Part shown: piece by piece, positions 1 to 6,353 of the stretch
How the letters are laid out: each line of letters begins with the position of its first letter
Position numbering within the stretch: position 1 is the first letter of the stretch
Assembly (NCBI GenBank): GCA_937907495.1
Contig: CALESS010000056.1
Coordinates: 1-8,724, forward strand
Length of the DNA stretch: 8,724 nucleotides
Source of the DNA: an uncultured Anaerolineaceae bacterium
Lineage (GTDB): Bacteria; Chloroflexota; Anaerolineae; Anaerolineales; Anaerolineaceae
Direction of reading: 5' to 3'
The notes under the pieces: generated by a model
Database searches by the model: none
What the model saw: only the letters and a program-made list of their open reading frames with translations
What the model was told of the DNA's origin: nothing
Made by a program: the position numbers and the translations under genes

Positions 1-1577
1 TCCCCCACCCCGCGGATGCCCAGGGCTGTGATTAACCGCTGCAACGACTGATTTTTGGATTCAGCGATGGCATTGAGCAAATTTTCCGCCTTCTTCTGCC
101 CAAAGCCCTCCAATTTCAACAACTGGTCTGCCCGTAAACTGTATAAATCCGCCACATCCTTCACCAACCCCGCCTCAACCAATTGCTCCACGATCCGAAT
201 GCCCAACCCGACGATATCCATGGCCCCGCGGGAGACAAAATGCTCCACATTGCGCACCAATTGGGCCGGGCAGGCCGCATTCACACAATACCACGCCACT
301 TCATCCGGCAAACGCTCCACCTCCTGCCCGCAAACCGGGCAAGTTTCCGGCGGGATAAAAACCCTCTCACCCCCATTCCGCACATCCACGATGGGTCCGA
401 TTACGTACGGAATTACCTCCCCCGCCCGCTTGACAAAGACCCGGTCGCCGATGCGAATATCTTTCTCTGCAATATAATCGAAATTATGCAAGGTGGCTTG
501 CCGCACCACCACCCCCCCAATTTCAACCGGGGCTAAAACCGCCGAAGGAGTTAAGACACCCGTCCGGCCGACATTAATCCCAATATCCAGCAACTCGGTG
601 CTCACCTCTTGGGCGGGGAATTTGAAAGCAATTGCTCCCCGGGGGTCTTTGCCCACAAAGCCCAACTCGGCGGACAGGCGCAAATCGTTCAATTTAATCA
701 CCACCCCGTCAGCTTCATACGGCAGGTTTTTCCGAACTTCATCCCAGCGCTCCAGCGCGTTTACCACGGCTTGAATATCAACCCAACGCTCCACTTGTTC
801 AGCCACCGGAAAGCCCATCCGCTTCAAATAACGCAACACTTCCCACTGAGTTTGTGGCACCGGGCCGTTGGCCGTCAGGATGTTATAAGCCAGGATCATC
901 AGCGGCCGGCTGGCAGTAATAGCGGGATCCAACTGCCGGAGAGACCCGGCGGCGGTATTTCGTGGATTGAGGTAGGTGCGTTCGCCGTTTTCCAACAGCC
1001 GCTGGTTGAGATTTGCAAAATCCCGGTTCAGCATAAACACCTCTCCCCGCACCACCAGGGTCTCCGGTGCCTTTGGTTCTGTCGGGTCAACCGGGATGCG
1101 CAGGGGAATGGAACGTACGGTTCGCAAATTTGCGGTGATATCCTCGCCCACCAGGCCATCTCCACGCGTCGCGCCCTGGACAAAAAGTCCGTTCTGATAG
1201 TGTAAAATTACCGTCAGGCCGTCAATTTTGGGCTCCAGCACAAATTCAGAAGAGGCCACCCGTTCGTCAATCCGCAAGATGCGTTCATACCATGCGCGCA
1301 CATCCGCCACAGAAAACGTGTTTGCAAGGCTTAAGATGGGTGCTGGATGCCGAACTTTTACAAATTTATCCGCAGCCATTCCCCCGGCCCGCATGGTTGG
1401 CGAATCCGCTGTTGCCCATTCGGGATGCTCGGCCTCCATCTGGCGTAAACGGGCAATCAATCGGTCAAATTCAGCATCGCTAATGACAGGCGAATCCAAT
1501 ACATAATAGCGGTAATTATGAAAATTCACCTGCTCTCGCAAAGTAAGCAATTCTTGGAGTATGGGGTCAGTATTCAT
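1..1577 (-). CDS. ligA: NAD-dependent DNA ligase LigA, C-terminus beyond window edge
   Basis: LigA seals nicks in duplex DNA during replication and repair, using NAD+ as AMP donor. The visible 525 residues read without a break. The N-terminal Ia domain (about 1-65, HNYRYYVLDSPVISDAEFD) is followed by the adenylation domain, with the AMP-accepting lysine in EPKIDGLT at residue 117 and KDPRGAIAFKF further on. The usual tryptophan after PR is glycine here. A four-cysteine zinc finger uses C413, C416, C431 and C436, and is followed by helix-hairpin-helix repeats (KLEGFGQKKAENLL). The family is usually about 670 residues, so the last HhH segment and the BRCT domain lie outside the window. The start at 1577 is forced: an in-frame TAG lies two codons upstream, and no Shine-Dalgarno sequence precedes the ATG. 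It is divergent from the five-gene run at 1667-7117 and has no evident functional link to it. Confidence 0.97.
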   Translation of the reverse strand, partial: MNTDPILQELLTLREQVNFHNYRYYVLDSPVISDAEFDRLIARLRQMEAEHPEWATADSPTMRAGGMAADKFVKVRHPAPILSLANTFSVADVRAWYERILRIDERVASSEFVLEPKIDGLTVILHYQNGLFVQGATRGDGLVGEDITANLRTVRSIPLRIPVDPTEPKAPETLVVRGEVFMLNRDFANLNQRLLENGERTYLNPRNTAAGSLRQLDPAITASRPLMILAYNILTANGPVPQTQWEVLRYLKRMGFPVAEQVERWVDIQAVVNALERWDEVRKNLPYEADGVVIKLNDLRLSAELGFVGKDPRGAIAFKFPAQEVSTELLDIGINVGRTGVLTPSAVLAPVEIGGVVVRQATLHNFDYIAEKDIRIGDRVFVKRAGEVIPYVIGPIVDVRNGGERVFIPPETCPVCGQEVERLPDEVAWYCVNAACPAQLVRNVEHFVSRGAMDIVGLGIRIVEQLVEAGLVKDVADLYSLRADQLLKLEGFGQKKAENLLNAIAESKNQSLQRLITALGIRGVG

Positions 1578-1583
1578 GCCCTA

Positions 1584-1589
1584 ATTATA
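1584..1589 (-). promoter_or_regulatory. -10 box of ligA, implying a leaderless transcript
   Basis: A perfect TATAAT lies on the minus strand, only six bases (TAGGGC) before the ligA ATG. Transcription normally begins about 6-7 bases after the -10 box, which would put the first base at or next to the A of the ATG. No good -35 hexamer is visible at 16-18 bp. There is no ribosome binding site, and an in-frame TAG excludes an upstream start. Together these favour a leaderless mRNA, which is inferred, not shown. Confidence 0.6.
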
Positions 1590-1615
1590 GTCTGGAAATC
1601 CATGGATTATCTTGG

Positions 1616-1644
1616 TTGTCTCTCTGCTCAAAGAATGCTAAACT
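1616..1644 (+). promoter_or_regulatory. Possible promoter of the five-gene run
   Basis: TTGTCT (1616-1621) is separated by 17 bp from TAAACT (1639-1644), which is preceded by the extended -10 dinucleotide TG (TGC at 1636-1638). Both hexamers are imperfect, with about four of six consensus positions each. A start near 1651 would leave a short leader that still contains the GGAGGT ribosome binding site at 1655-1660. It is the only candidate I see between ligA and the first gene. Confidence 0.45.
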
Positions 1645-1666
1645 ATTTATATTCGGAGGTATCAAC

Positions 1667-2029
1667 ATGAAAGTTGGGAAAATTATCGCTTATATTGGCG
1701 CAGCCATTTTGATTTTCTTTGGCGTCCTATTCATCTGGGGAGCCTTCGGCAGCAATCCCCAGCCCGGTTGGATTGTGATTGGCCTGATCAGCGTGGGGAT
1801 TGGTTTTGTGCTGATCTGGCTTGCCGCCCGCAAACTCTCCGGTCCACCCACGACCAACGTCACCCTCAATCTCGACCTCCCCGGCAATGTGCAAATGGAT
1901 GAGTTGAAATGTAAAGCTTGCGGGGGGACTCTCTCATCCAATGACATCAAAATTGTGAATGGCGCGCCGATGGTCAATTGCCCTTATTGCCATACCGTCT
2001 ATCAAATTACCGAAGAACCCAAATGGTAA
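1667..2029 (+). CDS. Small two-helix membrane protein with C-terminal zinc ribbon
   Basis: This 120-residue protein has two hydrophobic segments (about residues 5-26 and 35-54), followed by the positive residues RK, which places the rest in the cytoplasm. After a short linker comes a CxxC...CxxC zinc ribbon with C82, C85, C105 and C108 (CKACGG and CPYCHTVYQ). The start at 1667 is chosen because GGAGGT lies six bases upstream (1655-1660). A TTG at 1616 is in frame but overlaps the probable promoter and would add residues before the first helix. It is the first gene of the run and sits 19 bp before the Cys-Ala-tailed membrane protein. I do not recognise a named family. The zinc ribbon could mediate protein contact with, or assembly of, its larger membrane neighbour, but this is inferred only from position. 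Coding status is well supported; the role is unknown. Confidence 0.85.
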   Translation: MKVGKIIAYIGAAILIFFGVLFIWGAFGSNPQPGWIVIGLISVGIGFVLIWLAARKLSGPPTTNVTLNLDLPGNVQMDELKCKACGGTLSSNDIKIVNGAPMVNCPYCHTVYQITEEPKW

Positions 2030-2034
2030 CTGAG

Positions 2035-2042
2035 AGGTGAGG
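2035..2042 (+). promoter_or_regulatory. Ribosome binding site that sets the start at 2049
   Basis: AGGTGAGG lies six bases before the ATG at 2049. An in-frame GTG at 2037 falls inside this site, so it is unlikely to be the start. The ATG also gives the cleaner signal peptide, beginning MKRLRW. Confidence 0.6.
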
Positions 2043-2048
2043 AACGCG

Positions 2049-3752
2049 ATGAAGCGCTTACGATGGCTTAGTTATTTGATATTGTTTTCCTTCCTGGCAT
2101 TCTTTATCCAGCCGGCCCAGGCCCAGGGATATGTTTACGAAGTCACCCGCTACGAGGTTAACTTCTTCGCAAACAGCGATGGAACGGCCTCAATTGAATA
2201 TTATATTGATTTCGTCAACTCCAGTTCCGGTCCGACCATGGAATATATTGATATTGGTCTGCCAAACAAGAATTTTGATTTGGCCTCGGTCTCAGCGGAT
2301 GTGAATGGCATTCCGGTCCAGGTGGTCAATGGTGATCCAGATTTCATTCCCATTGGGGTCACGGCGGAACTGGGAGCGCAATCTATTGCCCCGGGGCAAT
2401 CTGCGACCTTCCACCTCTTCGTGCCCATTCAACGGGATATGTTCTACATCTCCCGCCTGACCGACATGCCGGAAGATTACGCCAGCTTTAACTTTTCCCC
2501 CAACAATTTCGGCTCCGGGGTGGAAGGCAAAAGTGATTACCTGGTCACACTCTTCCTGCCGGCGGGCTTGCAGCCAGAAGAACCGCGATATTTTACCCCC
2601 GAAGGTTGGCCTGGTGCCGATGAGCCTTCCTCCGGCTACACCCCCGATGACCGCGCATTTTATTATTGGGAATCGACAGATGCCCGGGTTGATCGCTCTT
2701 ATACATTTGGGGCGGCCTTTCCCTCCCGCTTGTTGCCCGCGGATGTGATCCAGGCGGAACCAAGAACCTCCTTCAATATCAATGAAGATGCCATTTTTGG
2801 CTTTTGTTGTTTCGGTGGTTTTATTGGGGTCTTTGGACTGATCGTATATTCAGCCATCTGGGGTGAAAAGAAGCGCAAATTGAAATATCTGCCCCCCAAG
2901 ATTTCTATTGAAGGCTATGGCATCAAGCGCGGCCTGACGGCGGTGGAAGCCGCGATCTTGATGGAGCAGCCGCTGGATAAAGTCCTCACCATGCTGCTAT
3001 TTGGCATCCTGAAGAAAGGCGCCGCCGAGGTCAAAACCCGCGAGCCGCTGGAACTTACCATTCCAGAGGTGCTGCCAGCCGGTCTCAATGAGTACGAAAT
3101 CAACTTTTTGAATGCATTCCGCATCAAAGAGAATGCTGGTCGCCGCAAAGCCCTGCAGGAGATGGTCGTAAAGCTGGTTAAAAGCATTCAAGAAAAGATG
3201 AAAGGCTTCAACCGCAAAGAAACCATTGCCTTCTACGAAGAAATCAATCGCCGCGCATGGGAACAGGTTGAAAAGGCAGCCACCCCCGAAGTACAATCCC
3301 AGGTACTCGATGAAGGCCTGGACTGGATGATGCTCGATAAACAATATGAGCGCCGTACCCGAGACACCTTTACCCGGCCGATTTTTGTACCCACCTGGTG
3401 GTGGAGATATGATCCCTCCATCCGGCCCACCGCCTCCGCAGCTCCCATTTCTGGGTCCGGTGGTCTGTCCGCTCCTTCGACTGGCAGCCGGCCTTCCGTC
3501 ACGCTGCCCACTCTTCCCGGAGGTGATTTTGCTGCCTCCATCGTCACCGGCGTTCAAAACTTTTCCTCCAAGGTCATCGGGAATGTCACCGATTTCACCA
3601 ATGGCGTCACCAGGGTAACCAATCCGGTTCCGGTCGCCAAATCCTCCGGATATCGCGGCGGCGGTCGGGGTGGCAGCAGCGGCGGACGGTCATGCGCCTG
3701 TGCCTGCGCCTGCGCCGGCTGTGCCTGTGCCTGTGCCGGCGGCGGCAGATAA
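2049..3752 (+). CDS. DUF2207-like membrane protein with Cys-Ala repeat tail, probable maturase substrate
   Basis: The product has 567 residues. Residues 1-25 form a signal peptide (MKRLRW, hydrophobic core, then AQA before Q26). Residues 26-247 are a probable extracytoplasmic beta-rich domain. Residues 248-271 form one transmembrane helix, followed by GEKKRKLK, whose positive charge predicts that everything after it is cytoplasmic. The cytoplasmic part has a helical region (GLTAVEAAILMEQPLDKVLTMLL) resembling the segment after the helix in DUF2207-type proteins, then a Pro/Ser/Thr-rich linker (about 455-535). It ends in a Gly/Arg/Ser stretch and the tail (Cys-Ala)4-Gly-(Cys-Ala)3-Gly3-Arg. 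The overall plan fits DUF2207-like proteins, which often end in a Gly-rich tail; that family call is from memory and only moderately sure. The radical SAM gene starts 25 bp downstream. I infer that this protein is the modification target. Function beyond that is unknown. Confidence 0.85.
   Translation: MKRLRWLSYLILFSFLAFFIQPAQAQGYVYEVTRYEVNFFANSDGTASIEYYIDFVNSSSGPTMEYIDIGLPNKNFDLASVSADVNGIPVQVVNGDPDFIPIGVTAELGAQSIAPGQSATFHLFVPIQRDMFYISRLTDMPEDYASFNFSPNNFGSGVEGKSDYLVTLFLPAGLQPEEPRYFTPEGWPGADEPSSGYTPDDRAFYYWESTDARVDRSYTFGAAFPSRLLPADVIQAEPRTSFNINEDAIFGFCCFGGFIGVFGLIVYSAIWGEKKRKLKYLPPKISIEGYGIKRGLTAVEAAILMEQPLDKVLTMLLFGILKKGAAEVKTREPLELTIPEVLPAGLNEYEINFLNAFRIKENAGRRKALQEMVVKLVKSIQEKMKGFNRKETIAFYEEINRRAWEQVEKAATPEVQSQVLDEGLDWMMLDKQYERRTRDTFTRPIFVPTWWWRYDPSIRPTASAAPISGSGGLSAPSTGSRPSVTLPTLPGGDFAASIVTGVQNFSSKVIGNVTDFTNGVTRVTNPVPVAKSSGYRGGGRGGSSGGRSCACACACAGCACACAGGGR
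3690..3749 (+). other. Cys-Ala repeat C-terminal tail, candidate core for modification
   Basis: These 60 bases encode the last 20 residues (548-567): Ser, four Cys-Ala pairs, Gly, three Cys-Ala pairs, three Gly and Arg, directly before the stop. There are seven cysteines in 14 residues at strict alternate spacing, apart from the central Gly. The cysteine codons are a mixture of TGC and TGT, while every alanine is GCC. The preceding residue is Arg 547, after a Gly/Ser/Arg-rich hinge. Regular Cys next to small residues is what sulfur-to-carbon (sactipeptide-like) cross-linking would need. Metal binding or another cysteine modification would also fit. Confidence 0.8.
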
Positions 3753-3777
3753 AACTTGCTCATTTACAGGTTGAAAA

Positions 3778-5181
3778 ATGTCAATCACTTTTACGGAGCG
3801 CATTAAGAACATTCTCAGAGCGGGGGAGGTTTTGCCTCCCCCCTCTGTGGGTGTGCATCATTTCTTGCGCAGCGATGATCATAGCAAAACCCGGCTTCAT
3901 CTTCGGGTGGAAGCAGATGGCAAAGGCCTTTTGCTCATCAACGCCGCCCGCGCCTTGCATCTGAATTCAACCGCTACCCATATGGCGTTCTGGGCTCTAT
4001 CCAATTTTCCAACGGCGCAAATTATTCGCAGCATTTCAAGCCTCTACCAGGTGCCCGGCAATCAAGCTAAAACTGACTATGCGCAGTTTTCTGCCAGTTT
4101 GGAAGAGCTTATTCTTCCCGATGGCGGCTGTCCCATTTGTGACCTGGAGTTGGATAGCATCGCCCCGTTTTCGGCCATGCCCTCTGCCCCCTATCGCATG
4201 GATTTGGCCCTCACCTACCGCTGCAATAACAATTGTTCGCATTGCTACAACGCACGCTCGCGCCAGTATCCAGAATTGAGCACCGCGGAGTGGAAAAGGG
4301 TGATTGATCTGCTCTGGCAGCTTGGCATCCCGCATATTGTCTTCACCGGCGGCGAGCCAACCCTGAGAGATGACTTGCCTGAGTTAATCGCCCATGCAGA
4401 AGGTCTGGGGCAAATCACCGGCATTAACACCAATGGCCGCCGCCTCAAAGACCCGGCTTTCCTTCAGTCACTGGTTCAGGCCGGCCTGGATCACATCCAG
4501 ATCACCCTTGAATCCCACGACGCGGCCATTCATAATCGTATGGTGGCAGCCAGCAATGCCTGGCAAGATACGGTTGAGGGAATTAGCAACGCTGTAGCCA
4601 GTAATCTCTATATCATGACCAACACCACCCTGCTTGTGGAAAACAGCAAATATCTGCGAGAGACCTTGAATTTTCTGGCAAACCTCAAAGTTCCCACAGT
4701 CGGCCTGAATGCCCTGATTTATTCCGGGCGCGGCGAACAGGTTGGCACCGGCCTGGCGGAAGAAGATTTGCCCGCCCTCCTCGAAATTGCACGGGAACGG
4801 ACAAACGCTGCCGGGCAACGGCTGATCTGGTACACCCCCACCCAGTATTGTCACTTCGATCCCATCCTGCTGGACCTGGGCGTAAAAGGCTGCACTGCTG
4901 CCCTCTACAATATGTGTGTTGAACCGGATGGTGCTGTGCTTCCGTGCCAATCCTACTACACATCCCTTGGTAACATCCTGGCTGATCCCTGGCAATCCAT
5001 CTGGGAACATCCGCTTGCCCTTTCCCTGCGCAACAGAACCAACGTCCCGGCTGCCTGCCAGGCCTGCGCCTTCCTTTCTGAATGCGGCGGCGGATGCCCG
5101 CTGGCACCCCAATCACCCCGCCCCCCCTCGACCTTTGCGACTCATCCCGCTCATCCTCTTTCTCTGGAGGTAATCAAATGA
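3778..5181 (+). CDS. Radical SAM/SPASM maturase with N-terminal PqqD-like recognition domain
   Basis: The product has 467 residues. Residues about 38-112 resemble a PqqD-type peptide-recognition domain (GLLLINAARALHLNSTAT, then a helical part ending SLEELI). A CPIC pair (C118, C121) follows. The radical SAM core has CNNNCSHC (C149, C153, C156) for the SAM-binding 4Fe-4S cluster and GGEPT at 191-195. C358 lies in TQYCHFDP. The SPASM region has C372, C380 and C390 (EPDGAVLPC) and then CxxCx5CxxxC (C427, C430, C436, C440), which would hold auxiliary Fe-S clusters. All 13 cysteines fall at motif-like positions. The usual final SPASM cysteine is absent, and a Pro-rich tail follows C440. By family knowledge such enzymes modify peptide side chains in the cytoplasm; the target here is inferred to be the Cys-Ala tail of the gene 25 bp upstream. 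The ribosome binding site is weak (AGG at 3768-3770). The gene ends in an ATGA overlap with the next. Confidence 0.92.
   Translation: MSITFTERIKNILRAGEVLPPPSVGVHHFLRSDDHSKTRLHLRVEADGKGLLLINAARALHLNSTATHMAFWALSNFPTAQIIRSISSLYQVPGNQAKTDYAQFSASLEELILPDGGCPICDLELDSIAPFSAMPSAPYRMDLALTYRCNNNCSHCYNARSRQYPELSTAEWKRVIDLLWQLGIPHIVFTGGEPTLRDDLPELIAHAEGLGQITGINTNGRRLKDPAFLQSLVQAGLDHIQITLESHDAAIHNRMVAASNAWQDTVEGISNAVASNLYIMTNTTLLVENSKYLRETLNFLANLKVPTVGLNALIYSGRGEQVGTGLAEEDLPALLEIARERTNAAGQRLIWYTPTQYCHFDPILLDLGVKGCTAALYNMCVEPDGAVLPCQSYYTSLGNILADPWQSIWEHPLALSLRNRTNVPAACQACAFLSECGGGCPLAPQSPRPPSTFATHPAHPLSLEVIK
5166..5171 (+). promoter_or_regulatory. Ribosome binding site inside the end of the radical SAM gene
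   Basis: GGAGGT lies six bases before the ATG at 5178 and within the last codons of the preceding gene. It settles the start of the paralogue at 5178 rather than at 5082, where the reading frame opens. It also supports coupled translation of the active enzyme and its cysteine-less partner. Confidence 0.75.
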
Positions 5182-6353
5182 AAGCCATCCGTAATTTTTG
5201 GGAATCCATCATCTTCTCAATCTTGAAACCCTCTCACCCCCTGCCCCCGGGTTCATTCCATTATCAATCCACCGGAAATGGGGATGAGCCTTACCGCTTG
5301 CACTTGCGCATCAATCCCGATGGACAGGGACTCTTAATCGTTAATGCCTCCACGGTGTTGCACCTCAACCAGACTGCCGCCGAGTATGCCTATTACATCG
5401 TGAATCAAGTCCCCAAACCACAGGCCGCACAGAAAGTGGCCAAACGCTACCAGGTTTCCACCGATCAAGCCCTCGAAGATATAACCCACATCGAAGAGCG
5501 GATCCAATCCATCATCCACGAGCAGGATTTGGACCCGGTCACTTTCCTCGATTTTGACGAGGTGGATCCCTATTCCACCGACTTAACCGCACCGCTCCGG
5601 CTGGATTGCGCACTCACCTACCAATACAATGGCACAGAAACCAGGGGGCTTGCTCCGCAAGACCGGGTCAAGCAAGAACTTACCACCGAACAATGGCATA
5701 CCATCCTGGACAAAGCCTGGTCAGCGGGCATTCCGCATGTCATTTTTACCGGCGGAGAGCCTACGCTGCGCTCGGACCTGGGGGATTTGATCCTCCACTC
5801 CGAGAAATTGGGTATGGTCACCGGCCTGCTGACCAACGGGATTCGCCTCATGCAGCCCGATGTGTTTGAACAGCTTTTGCAAGCAGGTTTGGACCACATC
5901 ATGTTGCTGCTGGAACCCGGCTCCGAAGAATCCTGGCAGGTGATTGAAAAAGTGGAGGCTGAAGATATCTTCCTCACCGTCCATCTGACGATTTCACCCT
6001 CCATCTCTGAATCTGCCAGCCTGGTGCTCAGCCGCCTCGCTGGTTTGGGAGTGACGCACATTTCTCTTTCCGCCGTTGGAGCAAATCTCGCTGCGGATTT
6101 GCAAGCCGCCCGCCAGGCGGCTGCGGAAATGGGGCTAACCCTCGTGGCAGATTTACCGGTCCCTTATTCAAAATTCAATCCGGTCACGCTGGAAATCGCT
6201 GGTGCTGCTCCCCATGCCCGCGGAGCAGGTTCCAAATGGTTATATGTGGAGCCAGATGGGGACGTCCTGCCCGCCCAGGGAGACCTCACCTTGATGGGAA
6301 ACCTGCTCAGCGATCCGTGGGAAGAAATCTGGGCCAAAAAACCGGCGGCATGA
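5178..6353 (+). CDS. Radical SAM paralogue that has lost all cluster cysteines (pseudoenzyme)
   Basis: The product has 391 residues and is homologous to the upstream radical SAM enzyme over most of its length. The PqqD-like domain is kept (about 39-113, GLLIVNASTVLHLNQTAAEY), as is the SAM-contact motif GGEPTLR (192-198). Aligned without gaps through the cluster region, C149, C153 and C156 of the neighbour become Y150, E154 and G157; CPIC becomes DPVT; C358 becomes Ser (PYSKFNP). In the SPASM region C380 becomes Tyr and C390 becomes Ala (VEPDGDVLPAQ). The protein stops shortly after DPWEEIW, so the last four SPASM cysteines are missing. The single remaining cysteine, C144, is not a cluster position. 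It probably cannot bind Fe-S clusters. An intact frame, a strong ribosome binding site and ATGA overlaps on both sides argue against a decaying pseudogene. I infer a regulatory or substrate-binding partner of the active enzyme. The pseudoenzyme call is confident; the role is a guess. Confidence 0.88.
   Translation: MKAIRNFWESIIFSILKPSHPLPPGSFHYQSTGNGDEPYRLHLRINPDGQGLLIVNASTVLHLNQTAAEYAYYIVNQVPKPQAAQKVAKRYQVSTDQALEDITHIEERIQSIIHEQDLDPVTFLDFDEVDPYSTDLTAPLRLDCALTYQYNGTETRGLAPQDRVKQELTTEQWHTILDKAWSAGIPHVIFTGGEPTLRSDLGDLILHSEKLGMVTGLLTNGIRLMQPDVFEQLLQAGLDHIMLLLEPGSEESWQVIEKVEAEDIFLTVHLTISPSISESASLVLSRLAGLGVTHISLSAVGANLAADLQAARQAAAEMGLTLVADLPVPYSKFNPVTLEIAGAAPHARGAGSKWLYVEPDGDVLPAQGDLTLMGNLLSDPWEEIWAKKPAA

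Noticed and set aside
609..1205. 198-codon plus-strand open frame
   Set aside because: It lies antisense within ligA, whose conserved motifs run through the same region; the product resembles nothing and has no ribosome binding site.
1616..1666. TTG start giving a 17-residue N-terminal extension of the zinc-ribbon protein
   Set aside because: It coincides with the probable -35 element, has no ribosome binding site, and the ATG at 1667 has GGAGGT at ideal spacing.
2997..3557. 186-codon minus-strand open frame
   Set aside because: It is antisense to the cytoplasmic part of the membrane protein, low complexity, with no family resemblance.
3693..3740. DNA microsatellite or slippage tract
   Set aside because: The units mix TGC and TGT and are interrupted by a Gly codon, so it is not a perfect DNA repeat; the protein-level pattern is the better explanation.
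3554..3763. Ala-Gln repeat protein on the minus strand
   Set aside because: Its repeats are only the complement of the Cys-Ala codons; the plus-strand frame has a signal peptide, a helix and a full-length domain layout.
4468..5112. 214-codon minus-strand open frame
   Set aside because: It is opposite the radical SAM core and SPASM region, which carry clear conserved motifs; it is a shadow of biased codon use.
5178..6353. Decaying pseudogene of the radical SAM enzyme
   Set aside because: The frame is intact over 391 codons, the ribosome binding site is strong, both junctions are ATGA overlaps and non-cysteine motifs are preserved.
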